The notes beneath the pieces were generated by a model, which made no database searches, was not told where the DNA came from, and saw nothing but the letters and a program-made list of their open reading frames with translations. The position numbers and the translations under genes are program-made. A stretch of DNA of 22,406 nt from CABHOJ01 sp965649545 (GTDB taxonomy: Bacteria; Pseudomonadota; Gammaproteobacteria; Burkholderiales; Methylophilaceae): contig CBFGLF010000015.1 in NCBI GenBank assembly GCA_965649545.1, positions 1-22,406 of the forward strand, given 5' to 3'. Positions 1-8,300 of this stretch are shown here, piece after piece (position 1 is the first letter of the stretch; every line of letters begins with the position of its first letter).

Positions 1-34
1 GAACGTTACAGATAGTCAAGAAAGAACAGGAAAT

Positions 35-781
35 ATGGAACACGGTCACGAATTCAATAGCTGGACCTTCATCGTCGATGGCGGCCCGGTCTCGATCGCC
101 GTCGCGATCATCCTGCTGGTGATGTCGATCGCCAGCTGGTACTTGATGCTGGCCAAGAGCGTCCAGCTACTCCGCGCCCGCAAGGCGACCAGCACCTACA
201 TCAAGGATTTCTGGCAGGCCGCCACACTGGATGCAGCCATCCGGACCCAGTCCGGGTCCAGCCCGGTCGCGCGACTAGCCCAGCAGGCGGTCGAGGCGGC
301 TGAACACCACCAGCAGCATGCGGCCAAGCGTCTCGGCGATGTCTGCACGCAGGACGAGTTCATCGCGCGCGTCATGCGTCGTGCCATCAGCCAGGAGAAC
401 GCCCGACTCGAGTCCGGCCTGACCGTCCTGGCGTCGGTCGGCAGTGTCGCGCCATTCGTCGGCCTGTTCGGTACCGTCTGGGGCATCTATCATGCCCTGG
501 CCAGTATCAGCATCAGTGGCCAGGCCACCCTGGACAAGGTCGCAGGCCCGGTCGGCGAGGCGCTGATCATGACCGCGATCGGTCTTGCCGTGGCGATCCC
601 AGCGGTGTTGGCCTACAACGCGCTGGTCCGCGGCAATCGCGTACTGCTCGCGCAGATCGAAGGGTTCGCCCATGACCTGCATACCTTGCTGACCACCGGC
701 GCGCCGCTGCTCAACGCCGCCAACGCACGCAATGCCGCCAACGCCAAATCGCACGCCCACCTGAAAGAGGTCACCGTATGA
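35..781 (+). CDS. exbB: ExbB/TolQ/MotA-family proton channel subunit
   Basis: Inner-membrane subunit of the ExbB-ExbD motor, which uses the proton gradient to energise TonB-dependent outer-membrane transport. The 248-residue product has the family layout: one membrane segment near residues 17-40, a long cytoplasmic loop, and two more segments near 131-155 and 174-198. The conserved core is visible as SVAPFVGLFGTVWGIYHAL (about 136-154) and GPVGEALIMTAIGLAVAIPA (171-190). An AGGAA ribosome site lies just before the ATG. The C-terminal tail carries a short NAANAR/NAANAK duplication. It overlaps exbD by 4 bases (ATGA), so the two are translationally coupled. TolQ is the main alternative; the exbD partner with no tolA/tolB following favours ExbB. 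A tonB gene, often adjacent, would have to lie left of the window. Confidence 0.9.
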   Translation: MEHGHEFNSWTFIVDGGPVSIAVAIILLVMSIASWYLMLAKSVQLLRARKATSTYIKDFWQAATLDAAIRTQSGSSPVARLAQQAVEAAEHHQQHAAKRLGDVCTQDEFIARVMRRAISQENARLESGLTVLASVGSVAPFVGLFGTVWGIYHALASISISGQATLDKVAGPVGEALIMTAIGLAVAIPAVLAYNALVRGNRVLLAQIEGFAHDLHTLLTTGAPLLNAANARNAANAKSHAHLKEVTV

Positions 782-1200
782 TCGGTTCCGGCAATCATTT
801 CGGTGGCGAGAGCCATAGCACACCGATGTCGGAGATCAACACCACCCCGCTGGTCGACGTGATGCTGGTCTTGCTGGTGATCTTCATCATCACGGCCCCC
901 TTGCTGACCCACGCGGTCAAGATCGACCTGCCGCAAGCCAGCAGCCAGCCTGCGCCGGATAAACCGGAGGTCATCAACATCTCCATCAACGAACAGGGGC
1001 AGGTCTACTGGAACGAGTCCCTGCTGGTGGAAGGCGAACTGACGACCAGGCTGCAACAGGCCGGCAAGCTGGAGCCGCAGCCAGAGGTGCGGGTGCGCGC
1101 CGACAAGGAGACCCGCTACCAGGTGCTGGCAGGTCTGATGGCCGATGCACGGAATGCGGGCATCAAGGCACTGGGTTTCGTCAGTGACCCCAAGAATTAG
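778..1200 (+). CDS. exbD: ExbD/TolR-family biopolymer transport protein
   Basis: Partner of ExbB in the proton-driven energising complex: a short cytoplasmic N-terminus, one membrane helix and a periplasmic domain. The 140-residue length is normal for ExbD. The diagnostic stretch INTTPLVDVMLVLLVIFII begins at residue 20; Asp27 in PLVDVML corresponds to the essential proton-carrying Asp of the family. The ATG at 778 is preferred because an AAAGAGG ribosome site lies about 7 bases upstream inside the end of exbB; a later ATG at 826 would remove the usual cytoplasmic N-terminus. The gene is followed by an intrinsic terminator, so exbB-exbD ends a transcription unit. Confidence 0.9.
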   Translation: MIGSGNHFGGESHSTPMSEINTTPLVDVMLVLLVIFIITAPLLTHAVKIDLPQASSQPAPDKPEVINISINEQGQVYWNESLLVEGELTTRLQQAGKLEPQPEVRVRADKETRYQVLAGLMADARNAGIKALGFVSDPKN

Positions 1201-1221
1201 ACTTCGATGCATGAACCATCC

Positions 1222-1250
1222 ATGGGCGCTCAGGCGCCCATTTTCTTTTA
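1222..1250 (+). terminator. Intrinsic terminator after exbD
   Basis: A perfect 8-bp stem, ATGGGCGC at 1222-1229 and GCGCCCAT at 1234-1241, with a TCAG loop, is followed at once by a T-rich run (TTTTCTTTTA). It lies 22 bases after the exbD stop and separates exbBD from glgP. Confidence 0.85.
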
Positions 1251-1327
1251 TGGAACAATCGTCTAGACAATCCGTTGGCTTTTTTTGGGATTGTCACGGC
1301 ATTGCCACCGTTCGCGGGACTGATTTT

Positions 1328-1336
1328 TGCTAAAAT
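1328..1336 (+). promoter_or_regulatory. Putative extended -10 promoter of glgP
   Basis: TGCTAAAAT at 1328-1336 fits an extended -10 element (TGn plus TAAAAT). The hexamer 17 bases upstream (CCGTTC, 1308-1313) is a poor -35. Initiation near 1343 would give a leader of about 80 bases before glgP. It lies downstream of the exbD terminator and in the only gap before glgP, which supports the call; it was found by eye only. Confidence 0.45.
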
Positions 1337-1421
1337 CTTAGGCAACCCTCCTTGAATCAGTCCGTTTGTCCTATTGAACGCTACTCAAGTCCGATACACA
1401 GTACAGAACCTATCGTGAAAG

Positions 1422-3917
1422 ATGTCCGTTATGACTAGCCCTAAAGCCAAAGTAGCCAGCAAGAAGCAAGTACATACGCCCACCATCACCACCGAAAAGA
1501 CGCCGATCGCCCAGGCTTTACAGAATCACCTGACCTTTTCCACGTTCAAGACCAGCGCGGTAGCGACGCCACGTGACTGGTACGCCACCACCGCCTATAC
1601 CGTGCGCGACCATGTGGTCGAGCGCTGGGTGAAAACGTCCGAGGCCTACTACCATGAGGACCCGAAGCGGGTCTATTACCTCTCGCTGGAATTCCTGATC
1701 GGCCGCATGCTGTCCAACGCCGCGCTCAATCTGGGCATCCATGAAGAGGTCAAGGAGGGGCTGGATGCCCTGGGCAAGGATCTGGAGAACGTGGTGGAGA
1801 TGGAGACCGACGCGGCGCTGGGGAATGGCGGCCTGGGTCGCCTCGCGGCATGCTTCCTCGATTCCATGGCAACCATGGACATCCCGGGCACGGGTTACGG
1901 CATCCGCTACGAATATGGCATGTTCCGCCAATCCATCAACAACGGGCAGCAGGTCGAGAACCCGGATAACTGGTTGCGCTACGGCAATATCTGGGAGTTC
2001 CAGCGTCCGGAGAGTACCTATGTGGTCAAGTTCTTCGGCCATGTGGTCGAGTTCCCGGGCGAGCGCGGCATCGAACGCCACTGGGTGGATGAGGAGCACG
2101 TGCTGGCGATGGCCTACGATGTGCCCATCCCCGGTTACGGCACCGAGACGGTGAACAACCTGCGTCTCTGGTCGGCCAAGGCCGCACGCGAATTCGATCT
2201 TACCCACTTCAACGATGGCAACTACGAGAAGGCGGTGGAGGAACGTAACGCCACCGAGAACATCTCCAAGGTCCTGTACCCGAACGACGCTTCCGAATCT
2301 GGCAAGGAACTGCGCCTGCGCCAGCAGTACTTCTTTGTCTCGGCGTCCATCCAGGATATCCTGCGCCGCTTCCTCGCCCAGCATAGCGACTGGAAGATGC
2401 TGCCGGACAAGATCGCCATCCAGCTCAACGACACGCACCCGGCGATCGCCGTCGCCGAGATGATGTACCAGCTGGTCGATGTGCATCGCCTGAAGTGGGA
2501 CCAGGCCTGGAAGATGGTCAACAAGATCTTCGGCTACACCAACCACACCCTGATGCCGGAGGCACTGGAAACCTGGCCGGTCGAGTTGTTCCGCAGGCTG
2601 TTACCCCGCCATCTGGAGATCATCTACCAGATCAACCATGAGTTCCTGCACATGGTGAACCACAAGTTCCCGGGCGATACCGGCCTCCTGAGTCGTGTCT
2701 CCATCATCGACGAAAGTCACGGCCGACGCGTGCGCATGGCCCACCTGGCTGTGGTCGGCAGCCATACCGTCAATGGCGTGGCAGCGTTGCACAGCGAATT
2801 GCTCAAGACCACGCTGTTCGCGGATTTCAACCGCATCTATCCGGGCAAGTTCATCAACGTCACCAACGGCATCACCCCGCGCCGCTGGCTCAACCAGTGC
2901 AACCCGGGCCTGACGCACTTGATCGCCTCGGTGATCGGCGACGGGTTCCAGAAGGATCTGTCTAAGCTGGTGAAACTCACGCCGCTGGCGGAGGACAAGG
3001 ATTTCCGCAAGGCCTTCCATGCTGTCAAACAACAGAACAAGCAACGCCTGGCGACCCGCATCGAACAGCTGACGGGTGTGAAGCTCAACACCGACAGCCT
3101 GTTCGACGTGCAGATCAAGCGTATCCACGAATACAAGCGCCAGCTGCTCAACCTGTTGCACGTCATCACCCTCTACAACCGCATCCGCAAGGGTGGCGGC
3201 AAGGACATCACGCCACGTACCGTGATCTTCGGCGGCAAGGCAGCGCCCGGCTACTGGATGGCGAAGCAGATCATCCGGCTCATCAACGACGTCGCGGCTA
3301 TCGTCAATGACGATCCGGCGGTCGGCGACAAGCTCAAGGTCGTGTTCTACCCCAACTATGAAGTCTCGGCTGCGGAATTGCTGTTCCCGGGCAGTGACCT
3401 CTCCGAACAGATCTCCACCGCGGGGACCGAGGCTTCGGGGACCGGCAACATGAAGATGGCGCTCAACGGCGCGCTCACCATCGGCACACTGGACGGCGCC
3501 AACGTCGAGATCAAGGAAGAGGTGGGTGACGAGAACATCTTCATCTTCGGCCTCACCACGCAAGAGGTCGCCGACACCAAGGCCGCAGGCTACAACCCCT
3601 GGGATTACTACCACGCCAACGCCGAGCTGCGCGAGGTGCTGGATATGATCGCTGACGGCTTCTTCTCGGTCGATGAGCCGGGCCGCTATCAGGCGATCTT
3701 CGATACGCTGCTGCACAAGGGCGATCACTACATGCTGCTGGCGGATTACGCCAGCTACATCGAAACCCAGGACAAGGTGGGCGCCTTGTATCAGGACCGC
3801 GAGGAATGGACTCGTCGCGCCGTGCTCAACGTCGCCCGTGTCAGCAAGTTCTCCAGCGATCGCACCATCGGCGAATATGTGAACAAGATCTGGAAGGTCA
3901 CGCCCGTCAAGCGTTGA
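1422..3917 (+). CDS. glgP: Glycogen/starch/alpha-glucan phosphorylase
   Basis: Cytoplasmic PLP enzyme that releases glucose-1-phosphate from alpha-1,4-glucan ends (glycosyltransferase family 35). The 831-residue product is full length. Hallmarks include YYLSLEFLIGRMLSNA, ETDAALGNGGLGRLAACFLD, IQLNDTHPAIAVAEMM, VTNGITPRRWL, and the PLP site GTGNMKMALNGALTIGTLDG with the cofactor lysine at Lys678. VQIKRIHEYKRQLLN belongs to the phosphate and PLP-phosphate region. The first roughly 35 residues (Lys/Thr-rich) lie outside the conserved core. ATGs at 1422 and 1431 are both possible; neither has a strong ribosome site, and 1422 has GAAAG directly upstream. No other glycogen gene is near, so it looks monocistronic between two terminators. 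Confidence 0.96.
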   Translation: MSVMTSPKAKVASKKQVHTPTITTEKTPIAQALQNHLTFSTFKTSAVATPRDWYATTAYTVRDHVVERWVKTSEAYYHEDPKRVYYLSLEFLIGRMLSNAALNLGIHEEVKEGLDALGKDLENVVEMETDAALGNGGLGRLAACFLDSMATMDIPGTGYGIRYEYGMFRQSINNGQQVENPDNWLRYGNIWEFQRPESTYVVKFFGHVVEFPGERGIERHWVDEEHVLAMAYDVPIPGYGTETVNNLRLWSAKAAREFDLTHFNDGNYEKAVEERNATENISKVLYPNDASESGKELRLRQQYFFVSASIQDILRRFLAQHSDWKMLPDKIAIQLNDTHPAIAVAEMMYQLVDVHRLKWDQAWKMVNKIFGYTNHTLMPEALETWPVELFRRLLPRHLEIIYQINHEFLHMVNHKFPGDTGLLSRVSIIDESHGRRVRMAHLAVVGSHTVNGVAALHSELLKTTLFADFNRIYPGKFINVTNGITPRRWLNQCNPGLTHLIASVIGDGFQKDLSKLVKLTPLAEDKDFRKAFHAVKQQNKQRLATRIEQLTGVKLNTDSLFDVQIKRIHEYKRQLLNLLHVITLYNRIRKGGGKDITPRTVIFGGKAAPGYWMAKQIIRLINDVAAIVNDDPAVGDKLKVVFYPNYEVSAAELLFPGSDLSEQISTAGTEASGTGNMKMALNGALTIGTLDGANVEIKEEVGDENIFIFGLTTQEVADTKAAGYNPWDYYHANAELREVLDMIADGFFSVDEPGRYQAIFDTLLHKGDHYMLLADYASYIETQDKVGALYQDREEWTRRAVLNVARVSKFSSDRTIGEYVNKIWKVTPVKR

Positions 3918-3933
3918 TCGTCCTTCGCACGCC

Positions 3934-3994
3934 AAGGGGAATAGGCATGGTGGCGGTCTTTGAGTAGACTAGCCATGCAATTCCCCTTTTTCTT
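3934..3994 (+). terminator. Long terminator hairpin between glgP and the DUF4197 gene
   Basis: AAGGGGAAT (3934-3942) pairs with ATTCCCCTT (3980-3988). CATGG (3946-3950) pairs with CCATG (3973-3977), and an inner GTCT/AGAC stem (3956-3959 with 3966-3969) closes the top. TTTTCTTTT follows directly, so this is a good intrinsic terminator for glgP. Its T-tract abuts the TGGAG ribosome site (3996-4000) of the next gene. Confidence 0.8.
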
Positions 3995-4006
3995 TTGGAG
4001 ATCGTG

Positions 4007-4690
4007 ATGCGCCTTATCCTGACAGCCGTGGTAGCCCTATTCTTTTCCCTGCAGGCGAGTGCAGTCAGCCTCGGCGATCTCAGTAACACCGAGGCCAGCA
4101 ACGGGCTGAAGGAAGCCCTGATCCAGGGGGCGGGCAAGGCGGTCGGCAAGCTGGGCGCGGTCGATGGTTTCCTCGGCAATCCCCAGGTCAAGATCCCGCT
4201 ACCGGACTCGCTCAAAAAAGCGGAGAAGGCCATGCGCATGTTCGGCATGGGCAAGCAGGCCGATGACCTCGTACTCAAGATGAACCGCGCGGCCGAGGCT
4301 GCCGTCCCTGAAGCGAAGGCCCTCCTGATCGATTCCGTGAAGAAGATGAGCGTGCAGGACGCCAAGAACGTCCTGACCGGCGGGGACGATGCCGCGACCC
4401 AGTATTTCAAGAAGACCACCTCCGGCCCCATGGCCGAGAAATTCCTGCCCATCGTCAAGAAGGCCACCGAGAACGTGCAGCTGGCGCAGCAGTACAACAA
4501 GTTCGCCGAGATGGGGTCGCAGTATGGGCTGGTAAAAAAGGAACAAGCGAACCTGGAGCAATACGTCACGCAGAAGACGCTGGATGGGGTCTATCTGATG
4601 ATGGCGCAGGAGGAAAAGGCGATCCGTAAGGACCCGATGGGGCAGGCCAGTAGTTTGTTGAAGAAGGTGTTTGGGGCAGTCGGGAAGTAA
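4007..4690 (+). CDS. Exported DUF4197-family protein
   Basis: A 227-residue protein of the DUF4197 type; molecular function unknown. The N-terminus MRLILTAVVALFFSLQASA is a typical signal peptide with a likely cut after ASA and no lipobox, so a soluble periplasmic protein is expected. The rest is Lys/Ala-rich and largely helical, with family-like segments such as IPLPDSLKKAEKAMRMFGMG, MNRAAEAAVPEAKALL and LTGGDDAATQYFKKTT. I place the start at the ATG at 4007 because GGAG lies 6 bases upstream and the signal peptide begins there. An in-frame TTG at 3995 would put the ribosome site inside the gene. The only visible upstream signal is the glgP terminator, so it may be expressed by readthrough or from a promoter I could not find. 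Confidence 0.8.
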   Translation: MRLILTAVVALFFSLQASAVSLGDLSNTEASNGLKEALIQGAGKAVGKLGAVDGFLGNPQVKIPLPDSLKKAEKAMRMFGMGKQADDLVLKMNRAAEAAVPEAKALLIDSVKKMSVQDAKNVLTGGDDAATQYFKKTTSGPMAEKFLPIVKKATENVQLAQQYNKFAEMGSQYGLVKKEQANLEQYVTQKTLDGVYLMMAQEEKAIRKDPMGQASSLLKKVFGAVGK

Positions 4691-4873
4691 GGTTGAATCA
4701 CGTTAGGTGATGTGGATTGTTGAGCAATTGGGGATGCGGGTTGTAGGTAATCCGCTTTCTTCGGTGAGGCCACAGCCCAAACACAATTCTCCAACCGTCT
4801 GTAAACCAGCGTTGATATCGCGCGTTATCTATCACTGTCGGGGATGCAAATTCCTAAAGTGAGGAGATAGACC

Positions 4874-5212
4874 ATGAAAACAATACGTTTGATGTTCGCT
4901 GCGATGTTGCTGGCCATTGCCGGCACCGGCAGTGCTTATGCGAACGATGTCGGCTTCAGTATCAGCATCGGTTCGCCTTACCACTATGGCCCGCCGCCTG
5001 TCTATTACGGCCCGCCACCGGTGTATCACCATTACACCCCCCGAATCTACCATCACTATGATCGCCCCTATTATGGCGGTCATCACAATCACTACCGTCA
5101 TCATGGCTATCGCGGCTATCAGGGCCATCATTTCGGCGGCCACGGGCACCATGGCTGGAAAGGTCATGGTGGACACGGACATGGCCGTGGTCATGGACGC
5201 GGTCATCACTGA
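4874..5212 (+). CDS. Small secreted His/Gly/Tyr-rich protein
   Basis: A 112-residue protein with a clear signal peptide (MKTIRLMFAAMLLAIAGTG..., likely cut after AYA at 22-24) and a low-complexity mature part. Residues about 38-52 hold a duplicated GPPPVYYGPPPVY motif, and the remainder is packed with His, Gly, Tyr and Arg (for example GGHGHHGWKGHGGHGHGRG). GAGGAG at 4861-4866 gives a strong ribosome site 7 bases before the ATG, and a strong intrinsic terminator follows the stop, so it is a self-contained gene. I recognise no enzyme family. Clustered histidines suggest binding of a transition metal or haem, or an envelope structural role; this is inference from composition only. An overlapping frame (4917-5216) is a composition artefact. 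Confidence 0.75.
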   Translation: MKTIRLMFAAMLLAIAGTGSAYANDVGFSISIGSPYHYGPPPVYYGPPPVYHHYTPRIYHHYDRPYYGGHHNHYRHHGYRGYQGHHFGGHGHHGWKGHGGHGHGRGHGRGHH

Positions 5213-5231
5213 TTGAACTTGTATCCCCGAT

Positions 5232-5260
5232 AAAAGGCCCTTGATGGGCCTTTTGTTTTT
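5232..5260 (+). terminator. Intrinsic terminator after the His-rich gene
   Basis: A perfect 9-bp stem, AAAAGGCCC at 5232-5240 with GGGCCTTTT at 5246-5254, and a TTGAT loop are followed by GTTTTT. It lies 20 bases after the stop codon and insulates purL. Confidence 0.88.
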
Positions 5261-5302
5261 GGGCATTTATGTCGGCGCGGGCAAAGGATAAGCGCTTGTT
5301 TC

Positions 5303-5311
5303 TGGTAAAAT
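5303..5311 (+). promoter_or_regulatory. Putative extended -10 promoter of purL
   Basis: TGGTAAAAT at 5303-5311 matches an extended -10 and resembles the element before glgP. The position expected for -35 (5283-5288, AAAGGA) is poor. Initiation near 5318 would give a leader of about 25 bases with no recognisable ribosome site before the ATG at 5343. I see no purine-repressor operator or riboswitch. Confidence 0.4.
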
Positions 5312-5342
5312 TACGTTTTTAGCTCACAACCAGAATTCCCGA

Positions 5343-8300
5343 ATGGCCAGCCCAAAAATGCTCAGTCTGCGCGGTAGTGCAGCCCTCTCCGATTTTCGCC
5401 TCGACAAGATCCTGTCTTCCCTGAAATCGGTCGCGCCGCGCATCTCCCATCTCTATGCCGAATTCTGGCATTTTGCCTGGTCAGATGAGGCGCTGACGGC
5501 TTCCCAGCAAGCGACTTTGCAGCAGATCCTGAGCTATGGCCCGAAGATGCAGGAAGAGACGCCTTCCGGACAATTGCTGCTGGTGATCCCGCGCCCCGGC
5601 ACCATCTCGCCCTGGGCTTCGCGTGCCACGGATATCGCCAACCACTGTGGCCTTGAAAGCATCAAGCGACTCGAACGCGGTGTCGCATACTACGCGACGA
5701 CGGCAGACGGTAGTCCGCTGACGGCGAACGAGCTGCAGGCGCTGAAGTCGCTGATCCATGACCGCATGACCGAAGCCGTCTTCAACGACATCAAGGAAGC
5801 CGAGCGTCTCTATCACCAGGCGGCACCTGCGCCGATGAGCAGCGTCGATATCCTGACTGGCGGCAAGGCTGCGCTCGAACGCGCCAACGCCGAGATGGGT
5901 CTCGCCCTGTCGCCGGACGAAGTGGATTATCTGGTCGAGAACTTCACCCGCATCGGACGCAATCCGACCGATGTCGAACTCATGATGTTCGCCCAGGCCA
6001 ACTCCGAGCATTGCCGCCACAAGATCTTCAACGCCGACTGGGTGATCGACGGCATCGCGCAGGCACATTCACTGTTCGGCATGATCCGCAACACGCACAA
6101 GCTCAACCCGGGCAAGACCGTGGTCGCCTACGCCGACAATGCTTCCATCGTCGAAGGCGGAACCACCAAGCGCTTCTACCCGCAGGCCGATGGTAGCTAC
6201 GGCTTCGTAGAGGAGGACATGCACTTCCTGATGAAGGTCGAGACGCACAACCACCCGACCGCCATCTCCCCGTTCGCGGGTGCGGCGACCGGCGCAGGCG
6301 GCGAGATCCGTGACGAAGGCGCGACCGGCTCCGGCTCCAAGCCCAAGGCAGGCCTGACCGGTTTTTCCGTCTCCAACCTCAATATCCCGGGCTTCCAGCA
6401 GCCTTGGGAACAGGACAACGGCAAGCCGGGGCGTGTGGCTTCCGCCTTGCAGATCATGGTCGACGGCCCATTGGGTGGCGCCGCCTATAACAACGAATTC
6501 GGTCGCCCGAACATCGCCGGCTATTTCCGCACCCTGGAGATCGAGGCGGCTGGCCCTGGCGGCGAGAGGGAACTGCGCGGCTACCACAAGCCCATCATGC
6601 TCGCCGGCGGTGTCGGTAACATCTCCGCCAAGCATTCGAAGAAGAACCCGATCCCGCCCGGTGCCGCGCTGATTCAGCTGGGTGGCCCGGCCATGCTGAT
6701 CGGCCTCGGCGGCGGTGCGGCATCCAGCATGGATACCGGCGCGAACACCGAGAACCTCGATTTCGATTCGGTGCAGCGCGGCAACCCGGAACTGGAACGT
6801 CGCGCGCAGGAAGTCATCGACCGGTGCTGGCAGTTGGGCGACGACAACCCGATCCTGAGCATCCACGACGTCGGTGCCGGCGGGATCTCCAATGCTTTCC
6901 CCGAGCTGGTGAACGACGCCGGCGTCGGTGCCTTGTTCCAGCTGCGCAACGTGCATAACGAAGAGCCGGGCATGAGCCCGCGCGAGCTATGGAGTAATGA
7001 AGCGCAAGAGCGCTATGTCATGGCTGTCGCGCTGAAGGATCTGCCGCGTTTCGCCGAGATCTGCGAACGAGAGCGCTGTCCCTTCGCTGTCATCGGTCAT
7101 GCCACCGAGGAGCGTCACCTGACGGTCGAGGATAGCCATTTCGGCAACAAGCCGGTGGACATGGACTTGTCCGTGCTGCTCGGCAAGCCGCCGAAGATGA
7201 CCCGCGACGTGCAGCATGTCGAGCGCCCCTTGAGTGCATTCGACACCAGCGGTATCGACCTGCAGGATGCCGTAAAGCGCGTGTTGCGCCTGCCCGGGGT
7301 CGCTGACAAGACCTTCCTCATCACCATCGGCGACCGCACCGTGACCGGGCTCATCGCCCGCGACCAGATGGTCGGCCCATGGCAAGTGCCGGTGGCCGAT
7401 GTGGCCGTCACGCTCGCCGGTTACGAGACCTACCGCGGCGAAGCTTTCGCCATTGGCGAGAAAGCTCCGCTGGCGCTGATCGACGCGCCGGCTTCCGGCC
7501 GCATGGCGATCGGTGAGGCCATCACCAACATCGCAGCCAGTTACATCGAGAGCCTGGGCGAGCTCAAGCTCTCCGCCAACTGGATGGCGCCCGCCGGTCA
7601 TCCGGGTGAAGACGCCGCCTTGTTCGATACCGTGCAGGCGGTCGGCATGGAGCTGTGTCCGCAACTCGGCATCAGCATCCCGGTCGGCAAGGACTCCATG
7701 TCGATGAAGACGGTGTGGGAAGAGGGCGGTGAGAAAAGGGCGGTGACTGCACCGATCTCGCTGGTGGTGACGGCGTTCGCGCCCACCCCGGACGCCCGCA
7801 AGACCCTGACGCCGCAACTGCGCACCGACCTTGGCGAGACCAAGCTGATCCTGATCGACCTAGGCAAGGGCAGGAACCGCATGGGCGGCTCGGCGCTGGC
7901 GCAGGTCTACGGCCAGGTCGGCGATATCGCTCCGGATGTGGACGACGCGTCGCGTCTCAAGATGTTCTTCGCCGCCATCCAGAACCTCAATAGCGACGGC
8001 AAGCTGCTGGCCTACCATGACCGTTCCGACGGCGGCCTGTTCGTGACCCTGGCCGAGATGGCCTTCGCCGGTCGCTGTGGTCTCGATATCGAATTGAGCC
8101 GTCTCGCGGCCGATACCGCCAGCGTGCTGTTCAACGAAGAGCTGGGGGCCGTCATCCAGGTCGCCGCCGATGAAGCGACCGCGATCTGGACCGCGCTCGA
8201 CGCGGTGATGCCGGGGTGTATCCACATCATCGGCGCGGCCGTCGCCAACAACCACGGCATCGTCATCCGCAAGCATGGCGAGATCGTCTTCGCCGACATG

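Noticed and set aside
1145..1333. Small plus-strand frame spanning the end of exbD and the gap
   Set aside because: It crosses the exbD terminator hairpin and a putative promoter and has no ribosome site or recognisable sequence.
2601..3935. Minus-strand open frame of 444 codons
   Set aside because: It lies entirely antisense to glgP, has shadow-like composition rich in Val, Asp, Arg and His, and no family motif; the plus-strand frame is an unmistakable phosphorylase.
4691..4873. Possible RNA or regulatory element between the DUF4197 and His-rich genes
   Set aside because: Only short hairpins are visible (for example ATCAC/GTGAT at 4697-4711), with no T-tract, no convincing promoter and no riboswitch-like conserved core.
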